NCBI GenBank assembly: GCA_964568675.1
Contig: CAZMQV010000012.1
Location: forward strand, 1-54,532
Length of the DNA stretch: 54,532 bases
Reading direction: 5' to 3'
From: UPXZ01 sp964568675
GTDB lineage: Bacteria > Bacteroidota > Bacteroidia > Bacteroidales > Paludibacteraceae
Of this stretch, positions 1 to 8,739 are shown piece by piece. Below the pieces are notes generated by a model, which saw only the letters and a list, made by a program, of their open reading frames with translations, did no database searches and was not told where the DNA came from. The position numbers and the translations under genes were made by a program. Each line of letters begins with the position of its first letter. Within the stretch, counting starts at the first letter, position 1.

Positions 1-1
1 G

Positions 2-52
2 GACTTCGGGCGGGGTAATTATGCAGTTTTAAGTTTTACCGGACAGCAATAA
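2..52 (+). CDS. Possible 3' end of a gene cut by the window edge
   Basis: Reading from base 2 gives 16 codons ending DFGRGNYAVLSFTGQQ and then TAA at 50-52. The composition is protein-like, but the piece is too short to assign. The other two frames close within a few codons. It would lie about 120 bp upstream of the sigma factor gene on the same strand. This is an inference from a very short stretch. Confidence 0.3.
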   Translation, partial: DFGRGNYAVLSFTGQQ

Positions 53-171
53 TTGTTAATAAAATGAAATATGAAGCTCTGCATCGAAATGATGCTTCCG
101 ATTCAAAGAAAAAATAAAAAAACTTGATTTCAGATGTTACATTTCTTTCAGTTGTTCGTTAGTTAAAGTAA

Positions 172-669
172 ATGGTTCAAGAACAATACAAAATACTGAT
201 TCAGCCTATACGTCAGCAATTATACTTCGTCGCACTGAAGTTGTTGGCCGACGAGCAAGATGCTGAAGACGCGGTGCAGGAGGCGCTTTTGAAACTATGG
301 GCTGCGCGAACTTCGTTCTTGGTTCATGAAAATCCGAATGCCTTTGCGATTACGGTTTTGAAGAATCAATGTTTGGATAAATTGAGGTTGAGGAAGAATG
401 TGGAAAGTATCGAAAATCAAACGATGTGTGTTGAAAATGAAAATCCACATTTATTGCTGGAGCGAAAAAATGAGAATGAAATAATTCGACGTATCATCAA
501 TAGGCTACCACAGCTTCAGCAACTTATTATCACCATGAAAGATGTTGAAGAATATGAAGTGGATGAAATTGCTGAAATAATTGGTACGAGCACTGAGGCT
601 GTAAGAATGAATTTGTCAAGAGCAAGAAAAAAAGTAAGAGAAGAGTTTTTGAAAATCCTGAAAAAATGA
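172..669 (+). CDS. ECF-type RNA polymerase sigma factor (sigma-70 family)
   Basis: This 165-residue protein has the two-domain layout of extracytoplasmic-function sigma factors. Region 2, about residues 8-75, carries the signature AEDAVQEALLKLW (31-43). Region 4, about 110-160, is a helix-turn-helix with EIIGTSTEAVRMNLSRARKK. No region 3 separates them, and the length is normal for the family. The start is ATG with no Shine-Dalgarno sequence, as usual in Bacteroidetes. The next gene overlaps it by 4 bp and encodes a single-pass membrane protein, the typical sigma/anti-sigma pair. It probably directs transcription of its own operon (172-2531) on an envelope signal. The target promoters are not known. 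Confidence 0.9.
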   Translation: MVQEQYKILIQPIRQQLYFVALKLLADEQDAEDAVQEALLKLWAARTSFLVHENPNAFAITVLKNQCLDKLRLRKNVESIENQTMCVENENPHLLLERKNENEIIRRIINRLPQLQQLIITMKDVEEYEVDEIAEIIGTSTEAVRMNLSRARKKVREEFLKILKK

Positions 670-1139
670 AACGATTAAAAAATAGTATCACCACGGAGCA
701 AGCGGAGAAACTTTTGGAAAAGTATTATTCTGGATCTACGAGTGGAGAAGAGGAAAAGCTGTTGGCGCGATTTCTTTCACAGCCTGATTTGCCGGTTCAG
801 TTTGCAGCGGAACGAGCGATGTTTGCATATTTCAAAGGCAATGCGGAGGTGGATAGAAGAAAACTTTGGATGCCACGATTTGTAAAACTGGGAGCAGCAG
901 TAGCTGCTGTGGTAGTGTTGGTGCTTTATACAACTTTTTATTCACGTGGGTTTTCCACTGATTTTGCCTATGTCGATGGCGAAAAAATTACTAATAAGGT
1001 TGAAGTTAGACGATTTGCACAAATGAGTTTCGAAAATATTTCGTCACAAAACAACGAAGTGGAATTTGGATTGGAGACTATAAATACGAACAATATTATT
1101 GATAATGAACTTGATGTGTTCGCAGAGATTGAATTTTAA
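666..1139 (+). CDS. Putative membrane anti-sigma factor
   Basis: This 157-residue protein starts in an ATGA overlap with the sigma factor stop codon, so the two are translationally coupled. Residues 1-70 are hydrophilic and would be cytoplasmic. One transmembrane segment spans about 73-92 (FVKLGAAVAAVVVLVLY). The last 60 residues would lie in the periplasm. This matches a short anti-sigma regulator, but no zinc-binding HxxxCxxC motif is present and I recognise no named domain. The function is inferred from position and topology only. Confidence 0.6.
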   Translation: MKRLKNSITTEQAEKLLEKYYSGSTSGEEEKLLARFLSQPDLPVQFAAERAMFAYFKGNAEVDRRKLWMPRFVKLGAAVAAVVVLVLYTTFYSRGFSTDFAYVDGEKITNKVEVRRFAQMSFENISSQNNEVEFGLETINTNNIIDNELDVFAEIEF

Positions 1140-1160
1140 TACACTAAAAACGATAAAAAT

Positions 1161-1613
1161 ATGAAGATTAACAAGTTTTTCCCGGTATTGATGCTTTTTT
1201 GGCTGGCGTCGTGTTTTGGTATGCGGGCACAAACAGGACTTGAATTAGATAATGCATTTGATAAATACGGGAAACAAAAAGGGGCTGTATTGGTGGAAAT
1301 GAACAAAGAGAGCTTGAAAGAGTATAATTTTACCTTTTTCAAAAGTCTGATCGTCAAAGAAAACAAAGAGGCTGCCGATTATATACGTAAATGCTTGGAA
1401 CAAGATCAGAAAGGTGCGAAAAAAGTGAAACAAGTAACTTCCAACGGCACGATAAGCACAATGTATTTGCAATTGCCTCCCCGAAATAAAGTAAGTAGAT
1501 TGGTGTTGTTTAACGATTCACAAACTCCCGAACAAAAAACTACTTTAATTTATATCGAATCACTGAAAGAATCGGGGGAAGTGCTGGACTTTATACTGAA
1601 AAGAAAAAAATGA
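1161..1613 (+). CDS. Small exported protein of unknown function in a sigma-factor operon
   Basis: This 150-residue protein has an N-terminal export signal. LASC at residues 15-18 could be a lipobox, or cleavage could follow the AQ at 23-24. The mature part is charged and contains FDKYGKQKGAVLVEMNKES, reminiscent of the small DUF4252-type proteins found beside ECF sigma/anti-sigma pairs in Bacteroidales. That assignment is tentative. It lies 21 bp after the putative anti-sigma gene and just before a predicted barrel protein, so it is probably part of the same envelope-response operon. Confidence 0.6.
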   Translation: MKINKFFPVLMLFWLASCFGMRAQTGLELDNAFDKYGKQKGAVLVEMNKESLKEYNFTFFKSLIVKENKEAADYIRKCLEQDQKGAKKVKQVTSNGTISTMYLQLPPRNKVSRLVLFNDSQTPEQKTTLIYIESLKESGEVLDFILKRKK

Positions 1614-1643
1614 GTTTTACACAAATTGAAAATAAAAAATAAT

Positions 1644-2531
1644 ATGAAAACAAAATCCCTTTTTTTACTCGTTTGCCTCATGGGCGCTTCTATTCTTTTT
1701 GCGCAACAAAAGAATGATACAGTCTTGATAATGAATCAAAAACAAGTTCATATAATTGATAGTGCCGACCAAATTACGGTTAAAGTATTCAAAATGGACA
1801 CCACCGAATTGCACCAAGTCTATGAAGGTATTTTTGCCGACGATAAAAGTGTAGAGAGTTATTCGGTCGAAAGCCGGTTTAATTTTGATTTCCCACTATT
1901 GAAAAAACGCAAGACCGGGTCGGTTGAGGGTCATTTTGATGGACTTTATTTCGGCAAAATGCTCACAACCAATGAGTTTTCGGATTATAATGACGCGGGA
2001 GGAGTGAAAATTGCCAATTCCAACGAAATATCCTTAAATCCTTTCGAATTTACCTTAAATGTAGTGAGGGGTTACGTAGGGCTAACTACCGGATTGGGGA
2101 TGACCTGGCGAAATCTTCATTTGGCAAACAACATGCACTTGGTGAATAGCAACGATAATGTCGTGGCTTTGCCTGCGCCCGTCGGTATTACATACTACTA
2201 CTCTCGTTTACGAACCTTTGATTTGAACATGCCTTTTTATCTCGAACTTCAGCCAACCGGGAAATCCGATTTCTATATTTCCTGCGGTGTGTTATTTGGG
2301 GTGAATACATTTTCATCCTACAAAGTGAAATATAAGAACGAACAGAACAACAAAGTGAAATTAGTAGAAGGGAAAGATTATAATGTTAACCCATTCTCGG
2401 TGAGCTATGTAGCGCAAATAGGGTGGGACGATTGGGGAGTTTACGCGAAATATACGCCGACTGGATTTTTCAAAGAAGGAAAAGGCCCTGAAATTCAAAC
2501 GGTTTCACTGGGAATACAGTTCGGTTTTTGA
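1644..2531 (+). CDS. Predicted outer-membrane beta-barrel protein
   Basis: The frame is open from a TTG at 1626, but the ATG at 1644 places the signal peptide correctly (MKTKSLFLLVCLMGASILFA, then Q). About 295 residues follow. The C-terminal half alternates polar and aromatic residues (VGLTTGLGMTWRN, WGVYAKYTPTGFF) and ends in Phe (LGIQFGF), as expected of an outer-membrane barrel. It is the last gene of the sigma-factor operon, 30 bp after the small exported protein, and is followed by a hairpin at 2567-2603. Its function is unknown; it may be a target or sensor of the envelope response. Confidence 0.6.
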   Translation: MKTKSLFLLVCLMGASILFAQQKNDTVLIMNQKQVHIIDSADQITVKVFKMDTTELHQVYEGIFADDKSVESYSVESRFNFDFPLLKKRKTGSVEGHFDGLYFGKMLTTNEFSDYNDAGGVKIANSNEISLNPFEFTLNVVRGYVGLTTGLGMTWRNLHLANNMHLVNSNDNVVALPAPVGITYYYSRLRTFDLNMPFYLELQPTGKSDFYISCGVLFGVNTFSSYKVKYKNEQNNKVKLVEGKDYNVNPFSVSYVAQIGWDDWGVYAKYTPTGFFKEGKGPEIQTVSLGIQFGF

Positions 2532-2566
2532 GATATTATTTGATTTTTTGTAAATAAAAGGATACT

Positions 2567-2603
2567 AAGAAACGAAGTTTTGCCCGGCAATGCTTCGTTT
2601 CTT
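2567..2603 (+). terminator. Hairpin terminator after the sigma-factor operon
   Basis: AAGAAACGAAG (2567-2577) pairs perfectly with CTTCGTTTCTT (2593-2603). The loop contains a second small stem, TTGC/GCAA. Only a short T stretch follows. Confidence 0.6.
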
Positions 2604-2666
2604 TATGTGTTGCAATGACGTGTGTCGCCCAATTTAGCGTGTTAAATTTGTTTTATATCAAATTTC

Positions 2667-2698
2667 TTCGAATTATTATCTGGTTTTTTATACCTTTG
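2667..2698 (+). promoter_or_regulatory. Bacteroidetes-type promoter of the kelch/Wzi genes
   Basis: TTCG (2667-2670), a 20-nt spacer, then TACCTTTG (2691-2698) match the Bacteroidetes -33/-7 consensus (TTTG, 19-21 nt, TAnnTTTG) at 3 of 4 and 8 of 8 positions. Transcription would start near 2705, leaving a leader of about 27 nt. The site lies inside the longer reading frame that opens at 2615, which argues for the start at 2732. Confidence 0.55.
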
Positions 2699-2731
2699 AA
2701 TCTTGATAGTAAATGCAATTATTCAAAAAAA

Positions 2732-3733
2732 ATGTTTGATAACACACCTTCTTGTCGCTATGTATGTGTCGCGATGTTACTTCTAACCGCAGTTTTGCTG
2801 TTATTTAACTCGTGTGATGAGAGTGCAGTGTTAAATCCGAAAAATTTTTCGACATGCTCGCCAATTCCTGTGGCGCGTGCGTCTGCTTCCGTCTTTGTGT
2901 TAGATGATTTTGCTTTTGTGCTTGCAGGACGCGATGCTAGTTTCACTTATTTGAAGGATATGTGGAAGTATGACACGCATCGGGATGAGTGGCAGCAATT
3001 GCCCGATGTGCCATTCAAGGGAAGGGCGAAAGGTGTTGCCGGTGTGGTAAATGGCAAAGCTTATTTCGGACTTGGTTTCAATGGTCAGGCTTACAACGAT
3101 ACTTCCTATTTGCGCGATTTTTGGATGTTTGACCCGAATGCCGAAAGCTGGACACGCAAAGCCGATTTCCCAAACAATCGTTCGGGGGTGGCAGCCTCTT
3201 TTGTCGATGGGGTGTATCTCTATGTACTTTTTGGTTTCTATGATTATTTTTCTACCGATGTTTATCGTTACAATACCGCTACTGAGCGCTGGGAGGAAAT
3301 GATGTGGGGTGATCTGACCTCAAGGGTGGGCGCTGTGGCTTGTAGTGCGTGCAATCGTTTTTTTGTCGGAACCGGTTACAATACCGGCAATCTGAATGAC
3401 TGGTATGAATATTTGCCGCTTTCAAATGAATGGATGAAAAGAAAGTCGATGCCGGACAAAGGAAGGGTATTTGGGTCGGCGATTGCTGTTGATGAAAAAA
3501 TATTTGTGCTTGGTGGACGACTTTTTGGTGGCACCGAAACCCGACAACACTTCTACGACTGTATTTATGAATACGATATAAACAAAAATAGTTGGACAAA
3601 AGACAGTAAGCTACCTGCTGGAGGAAGAGAAAATTTAATAAGTTTCACGCTGAACAATGTGGTCTATTTTGGACTTGGACAGAATGAAAAGGGTGAAATT
3701 CTTAATGACATGTATCGATGGGAAGAAAAATAG
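2732..3733 (+). CDS. Kelch-repeat lipoprotein
   Basis: The start chosen is ATG 2732: it gives a lipoprotein signal (VAMLLLTAVLLLFNSC, Cys at about residue 28) and lies just downstream of a promoter. The frame itself is open from 2615. The mature protein consists of kelch-type beta-propeller blades, seen as repeated units such as KDMWKYDTHRDEWQQLPDVP, RDFWMFDPNAESWTRKADFP and TDVYRYNTATERWEEM. Five to six blades fit in about 310 residues. It is expected to sit on the membrane surface and bind a protein or glycan. The 3' end overlaps the Wzi-family gene by 16 bp, so the two are probably co-translated. Confidence 0.85.
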   Translation: MFDNTPSCRYVCVAMLLLTAVLLLFNSCDESAVLNPKNFSTCSPIPVARASASVFVLDDFAFVLAGRDASFTYLKDMWKYDTHRDEWQQLPDVPFKGRAKGVAGVVNGKAYFGLGFNGQAYNDTSYLRDFWMFDPNAESWTRKADFPNNRSGVAASFVDGVYLYVLFGFYDYFSTDVYRYNTATERWEEMMWGDLTSRVGAVACSACNRFFVGTGYNTGNLNDWYEYLPLSNEWMKRKSMPDKGRVFGSAIAVDEKIFVLGGRLFGGTETRQHFYDCIYEYDINKNSWTKDSKLPAGGRENLISFTLNNVVYFGLGQNEKGEILNDMYRWEEK

Positions 3734-5157
3734 CAATATTCGTCTGGTTGCTTTCGATCGGTATCGTTTATTCTCAGAAAGATACGATAAATTATGAGCT
3801 TGGTAGCATGGCTTTGGTATCGAATGGAGGATATGCTCCTTTCTGGTTGCATACGAATCAGGAGGGGGTTGTATCGCATCACCCCACAAGTATCAATCTG
3901 TTTGCCGGAATAAAGAAAGAAGTCGAGAAAAAAAAGTTTAATTTCGATTATGGTTTTGAAGTTAAGTCCGTTCTACAGAATGATATCGAAGGTTCGCGTG
4001 TTTTTTTTCAGAATATATCGTTTGATGCTCGTCTCTATTTGCTCGACTTTGCAGCCGGTGTCAAGCCTTTTGTTGTTGGAAATCAGGATGTGGAATTGTC
4101 GGGTGGCGGTTTGCTTTTTTCTTCGAATGCGCGTTCGATGCCTCGCTTGAGTTTGGGTATTGACGATTATCTTGTAATTCCTTTTACACGAAAAATGATT
4201 GCCGTCAAAGGAGCTTTTTCAAACGCCTGGATGACGGATAACAATTATATAAGTGGCGGAATGATTCAGCATAAGTTCATCGGTTTGCGTCTTGGTGGAG
4301 GCAAGATACCTGTTAGTTTGAATTATGAGTTTCATCATGCGGCGCAATGGGGAGGAGTTTCTCCTGAGTTCGGCGATTTAGGACATGGTTTTCATGATTT
4401 TTTGAATACTTTCCTTTCCAGACCGGGGAGTGGTGTTGAAATGGATAAAATAAACGCACAGGGCAATCATCTCGGCTCGCAGCAATTGGGCGCCGACTAT
4501 CAGAGTGATAAGTTGGCGATTTCTACCTATTGGCAAAATATCTTTGAAGATTCGCCCATCAAAGCGCCTTGGCGCGCAATGAATCTGCCCGATGGTCTGT
4601 TTGGTGTCGCTGTCAATCTAAAACATTTCAAACCAATAAGAAAGATCGTGTATGAGCATTTGGAAACTACCGACCAATCAGGCCCGCTTCATGATATGGA
4701 TGGATTAGTTTTTGGCGGTGCCGATAATTATTTCAACAATGGAGTGTATCGTAATGGGTGGAGCTATTACTTTCGAACCATTGGTACAGCATTTATTACA
4801 TCGCCCTGCTACAACATGACAAATTCGGAGCCGGGTATTTACAACAACAGGGTGAAAACAAATTATCTGGCTCTTGTGGGTCGAATTTCCGATGTTGACT
4901 ACAAAGCAATGTATGCTCACAGTTTAAACTTTGGAACTTACTACATTCCCGTAAAGTCTGATAATCATGCCATTTCCTTTCAGGCGGCGAAGCGACTTCA
5001 TTCACTATGGGATATCGATTTGTCGGTAAGTCTTGCAGCAGATTTTGGCTCGCAATTTGGCAATAATTATGGTTTAATGATACAAGTGAGTAAAAAAGGG
5101 TTGGTTTTAGGTAGCCCAAAGCATGATAAGAAAGTGAAGATTGAAACTGTTTTTTGA
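3718..5157 (+). CDS. Capsule assembly Wzi family outer-membrane protein
   Basis: This 479-residue protein has a signal peptide (about 1-19, ending YSQ). It then carries the N-terminal segment GGYAPFWLHTNQEG (37-50), characteristic of Bacteroidales proteins annotated as capsule assembly Wzi family. The rest is rich in beta strands (GVSPEFGDLGHGFHDF, GWSYYFRTIGTAF). E. coli Wzi is a barrel lectin that anchors capsule at the surface. Bacteroidetes members are shared by many genomes and their substrate is mostly untested. It starts inside the 3' end of the kelch gene. No capsule glycosyltransferases are nearby, so a direct capsule role is inference. Confidence 0.75.
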   Translation: MGRKIAIFVWLLSIGIVYSQKDTINYELGSMALVSNGGYAPFWLHTNQEGVVSHHPTSINLFAGIKKEVEKKKFNFDYGFEVKSVLQNDIEGSRVFFQNISFDARLYLLDFAAGVKPFVVGNQDVELSGGGLLFSSNARSMPRLSLGIDDYLVIPFTRKMIAVKGAFSNAWMTDNNYISGGMIQHKFIGLRLGGGKIPVSLNYEFHHAAQWGGVSPEFGDLGHGFHDFLNTFLSRPGSGVEMDKINAQGNHLGSQQLGADYQSDKLAISTYWQNIFEDSPIKAPWRAMNLPDGLFGVAVNLKHFKPIRKIVYEHLETTDQSGPLHDMDGLVFGGADNYFNNGVYRNGWSYYFRTIGTAFITSPCYNMTNSEPGIYNNRVKTNYLALVGRISDVDYKAMYAHSLNFGTYYIPVKSDNHAISFQAAKRLHSLWDIDLSVSLAADFGSQFGNNYGLMIQVSKKGLVLGSPKHDKKVKIETVF

Positions 5158-5256
5158 TATCAAATAATATGGGAAACACTTTACAATGTTATTGTTTTAC
5201 ACAACACCAAATAAATATTAGAACAACTTTTTTCGATACAATAAAATTGATTTACA

Positions 5257-6078
5257 ATGAAAACAACATTTAGACTTAGCATGCTTTTATTGCTAATAAA
5301 TTATTCTTCGATTTATGCTTCAAAGGTAGATACTGTGCTTACGGTCAGTGCGTCTATGAACAAACAGATAAAAGCAGTAGTGATTACTCCGGATAGTTAT
5401 TCCGGCGGTGGTAGGTTTCCGGTGCTTTATTTGCTTCATGGCTATAGTGATAACTATGCTTGCTGGGTACGCAAAATGCCTTCAGTCAAAGAATTGGCCG
5501 ATCGCCATCAGATGATTATTGTTTGCCCCGATGGAAATTTCAGCAGTTGGTATTACGATAGCCCTGTTGATCCATCCTGGCGGTACGAAACTTATGTGGC
5601 GCAAGAATTGGTAGTGTGGACTGATAAGAATTATCGAACTATTGCTGCTCGCGAAGGGCGCGCTATCACGGGTCTGAGTATGGGTGGTCATGGTGGACTT
5701 TTCCTTGGACTTCGTCATCAAGATGTTTTTGGGGCATGTGGAAGTATGAGCGGGGGAGTGGATATTCGCCCTTTCCCCAATAATTGGGATATTGCCAAGC
5801 GCATTGGCGAGCAAGCCGTTGTCCCCGAGAATTGGGAAGCATATTCCGTAATTAATCAACTGTTTCGTTTGACTCCGGGTAGTATTCGAATCATTTTTGA
5901 TTGTGGGACAGAAGATTTTTTCTATAATGTGAATGTGAAGCTTCATGAGGAGTTGCGCTATCGGAATATCCCACACGATTTTATATCGCGCCCCGGTGGG
6001 CACAATGCAGCGTATTGGGATAATGCGGTGCAGTATCAGGCGCTTTTTTTCTCCAATTTTTTTAGAAAAAGCAAGTGA
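5257..6078 (+). CDS. Secreted alpha/beta-hydrolase esterase (esterase D / feruloyl-esterase type)
   Basis: A 273-residue protein with a signal peptide (about 1-22, ending YASK). It has the alpha/beta-hydrolase core: oxyanion strand PVLYLLHGYSDN (55-66), nucleophile elbow GLSMGG with Ser141, acid Asp about 220 in CGTEDFF, and His249 in PGGHN. The family (PF00756) includes S-formylglutathione hydrolases, acetyl-xylan and feruloyl esterases. The signal peptide points to extracytoplasmic polysaccharide de-esterification, but the substrate cannot be read from sequence. It lies 99 bp downstream of the Wzi gene on the same strand. Confidence 0.88.
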   Translation: MKTTFRLSMLLLLINYSSIYASKVDTVLTVSASMNKQIKAVVITPDSYSGGGRFPVLYLLHGYSDNYACWVRKMPSVKELADRHQMIIVCPDGNFSSWYYDSPVDPSWRYETYVAQELVVWTDKNYRTIAAREGRAITGLSMGGHGGLFLGLRHQDVFGACGSMSGGVDIRPFPNNWDIAKRIGEQAVVPENWEAYSVINQLFRLTPGSIRIIFDCGTEDFFYNVNVKLHEELRYRNIPHDFISRPGGHNAAYWDNAVQYQALFFSNFFRKSK

Positions 6079-6147
6079 TACTCCGAGATGCCGATTTTTA
6101 TGTTAGAAATAAGTAACTTTGAAATTATCGTATAATTTGAAATAAAG

Positions 6148-6184
6148 AAAGCTCTTCGCATAGAATGTCTATCCGAAGAGCTTT
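6148..6184. terminator. Bidirectional hairpin between convergent genes
   Basis: AAAGCTCTTCG (6148-6158) pairs with CGAAGAGCTTT (6174-6184). Inside the loop ATAGA/TCTAT continues the stem after one C/C mismatch, leaving a 3-nt loop. It lies between the esterase (plus) and the permease (minus), and could serve both. Confidence 0.65.
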
Positions 6185-6214
6185 GATTGCACATGTTAAA
6201 CCAGAAAAAAAGAA

Positions 6215-7441
6215 TTAATCTATTGATATGTTTTTTTCGTTCTGTTTTATTTCTTTGAAATACAGAATTGAGGTTGTGATAAAATATACAAGTGTTTGAA
6301 TCCACAACCCTGCATTTTCAAACTGAATTCCAGAACTCGTAGCTCCCATCGTGTTCGATTTAATATAGCCCTGAATACCAAAAGTAGAAGGAAATAGATA
6401 ACTAAACATCCTCCAAAACCCACTCATATTTGATTGAGGCCATGAAATGCCACTCAGAAATAAGAGTATCAACGAAAAGAAGATAAATACAATCATTTGA
6501 GTCTCACGTTCCATATTAAAATATGAAATAGTCATTCCAAAAAATATTGTTGCCAGTAGAAATGGAACAACGAAAGCAAGTATCGTGTGATAATCGCCAA
6601 TATGTGGCAGATTAAATATTTTAGGTACTACCAATAATACAAATGCAGACCACAATAAATACACAATGAAATAGGATAATGCCCTGCCGATTACAACCCT
6701 GAAAACTCCACCACGCGATGTTGTGTTAAGTATCAACTCGTTATTCGGATTGTTTTCTCGTTCTGCTCCGGCTGCCATTCCTATCCCAAAAACAAGGGTT
6801 TGATGAAGAATGAGAATCAACACAGCCGTAAGTAAAAAACTTGAAAAACCCATACCCGGATTGTAGAGTATCGTGCTTTCGTTGAGCAAGGGTTTGGCTG
6901 CGACCTCAGCGTCATATCCGGAAACTCCCGCGTCATACAAACGTTTCGTTTTTATTTTTTCACCCATATCCAACGACGCATAATTCACTGCAAGCACCAT
7001 AGCTCTGTAATACATGAAACTACCCATTTCGCTAAACATGCTTATGCTTGATTGGTCTTTTGCTTCAATTCTTTTGTCGAAATCAGAAGGAATATACACA
7101 ATGCCGTGTATATTGCCTTTGTAAAGTTCCACTTTCGCTTGCTCCAGATTTTCCAATTTCGCGTGAACTTTCAAATCCATCGTAGCATCCAAACTTCGTG
7201 TTAGCTGCCTTGAGCGCGCCGAGTTGCAGTTGTCAACTACAGCTATTGGCACATCTACCAAGGTCTCGTTGGTGTAGAGATATGGGTATAAAATTGCATA
7301 CGCCAATGGAGCTATAACGATGATAATCAGCACGCCGCGATCTTTAAGAATCCATTTGAACTCTTTAGTAAATATATGAATCGTTGCTCTAAAGTTGGCA
7401 ATGAATCGTATGAAAATGTTTTTTTTACTTGATTTATTCAT
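6215..7441 (-). CDS. ABC-2 type transporter permease (YbhR/YhhJ-like)
   Basis: This 408-residue integral membrane protein has the ABC-2 layout: one N-terminal transmembrane helix (RGVLIIIVIAPLAYAILYPY, about 35-54), a large extracytoplasmic domain (about 60-210), then about five C-terminal helices. It contains the family feature VPIAVVDNCNSARSRQLTRSLD. Paired homologues such as YbhS/YbhR export drugs or hydrophobic compounds with an HlyD-type fusion protein. It is the last gene of the marR-tolC-hlyD cluster, 35 bp after its paralogue. No ATP-binding subunit is encoded nearby. Confidence 0.85.
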   Translation of the reverse strand: MNKSSKKNIFIRFIANFRATIHIFTKEFKWILKDRGVLIIIVIAPLAYAILYPYLYTNETLVDVPIAVVDNCNSARSRQLTRSLDATMDLKVHAKLENLEQAKVELYKGNIHGIVYIPSDFDKRIEAKDQSSISMFSEMGSFMYYRAMVLAVNYASLDMGEKIKTKRLYDAGVSGYDAEVAAKPLLNESTILYNPGMGFSSFLLTAVLILILHQTLVFGIGMAAGAERENNPNNELILNTTSRGGVFRVVIGRALSYFIVYLLWSAFVLLVVPKIFNLPHIGDYHTILAFVVPFLLATIFFGMTISYFNMERETQMIVFIFFSLILLFLSGISWPQSNMSGFWRMFSYLFPSTFGIQGYIKSNTMGATSSGIQFENAGLWIQTLVYFITTSILYFKEIKQNEKNISID

Positions 7442-7476
7442 TTGTAATTTTAAAATATGACATTCTTGATCCTGTC

Positions 7477-8658
7477 TTAGTTGATCGGATAATTTTGTTT
7501 GATTGCGCCATTCTTCAATCGATTGAAAATAAATAATGGTAGCGCCATAAACAATAGCATTGCCGCAAAATAGACAGCTGAATACTGTATTGGTGAGCCT
7601 AATAATGCTTGATTAGAATAGATTCTGAAGTAATATCTAATAGGGAAGAGATAGCTGAATATTTGTATGTTGCTGACCATTTGCTCAATTGGAAATGTGA
7701 AGCCGGCAAATGTAAAACCCAATAAACCATAGAATGCGGACAAAGCCACTCCATCTCGAAGTACAGGTACAATGCCGATGATTAAAACTCCAATTGATTG
7801 ACTCGCCAACACGTAAAGTATTGTTGTTATGCACATCCAAATGATACTCGAATTCATTGGGAAGTGCATATAACGATACAGTAAAACATTGGAAACGAGT
7901 CCAAGTAATCCAAAAATAAATGTGTAAGGAAGTAATTTGCCAGTTAGTGCGACAAACATGTTGTTGTTTGCGCTTTGCAACCATTCGGCTGATGTTTTCT
8001 CTTTTAATTCAACTCCTATGGCAAATACTGTCATCATGATTATCATCAGTTGAAGTACGGCGGGGAAAAGAAGATTAATTAAATAGACCCCATAATTAGT
8101 CCATGGATTGCCAAGCAGGTGCGAATCCACTGCAATGGGTTGTACTTCGGCCATGATTTTATTATCAGTTACACCTTTTTTTCGCAAAATTGCTTGCTTT
8201 AACGCTCCGGAGGCAAGTTCGCTCATGTAGGTCATGTCTTTCATCAGAAGCGACCCTGCTACCAGGTATCCATTATTTACATAAAAGCTGATTGTCGGTT
8301 GTTTCCCGGATATAGCTTTTTTTTCAAAATTTCTATCAATAAGCAAGAAAGCGTAAATGTTTCCTTTTTGCATTTCTTGACGTGCTTCGGTGAAACTACC
8401 TAATTTCATGACTACATTTGCTTGCTGGGTGGCGTCCAAGTTGCGTATAAATGCTCTTGATACCCACGAATTGTCTAAGTCAACGATGCCTATTGGCATT
8501 TTGTCCGGCATGCCCTCGTCAAGCAATGAAGTGAAAAAGATAAAAGTAAATAGCATTACTCCAAATGTGCCGACCAAGTATATTGGGCGAGAAGTGATTC
8601 GCATCCATTCCCGTTTCATTGATTGTTTCAATAGATTATTTCTGTTTTTTTCTGACAT
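7477..8658 (-). CDS. ABC-2 type transporter permease, paralogue of the neighbour
   Basis: This 393-residue protein has the same architecture as the downstream permease: N-terminal helix IYLVGTFGVMLFTFIFF (about 26-42), an extracytoplasmic domain with MPIGIVDLDNSWVSRAFIRN, and C-terminal helices with a run of glycine and phenylalanine (GLLGFTFAGFTFPIEQM). The two likely form a heterodimeric channel. It follows the HlyD gene after 81 bp. It is probably part of a tripartite efflux pump with HlyD and TolC, under MarR control. Confidence 0.85.
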   Translation of the reverse strand: MSEKNRNNLLKQSMKREWMRITSRPIYLVGTFGVMLFTFIFFTSLLDEGMPDKMPIGIVDLDNSWVSRAFIRNLDATQQANVVMKLGSFTEARQEMQKGNIYAFLLIDRNFEKKAISGKQPTISFYVNNGYLVAGSLLMKDMTYMSELASGALKQAILRKKGVTDNKIMAEVQPIAVDSHLLGNPWTNYGVYLINLLFPAVLQLMIIMMTVFAIGVELKEKTSAEWLQSANNNMFVALTGKLLPYTFIFGLLGLVSNVLLYRYMHFPMNSSIIWMCITTILYVLASQSIGVLIIGIVPVLRDGVALSAFYGLLGFTFAGFTFPIEQMVSNIQIFSYLFPIRYYFRIYSNQALLGSPIQYSAVYFAAMLLFMALPLFIFNRLKNGAIKQNYPIN

Positions 8659-8739
8659 TTTTTTCTGTTATGCAGGTTTTATTAGTTGATAGAAAAGACG
8701 ACCCGAAAATCTTTCAGGGAATATCGTTTTATTGTCTGA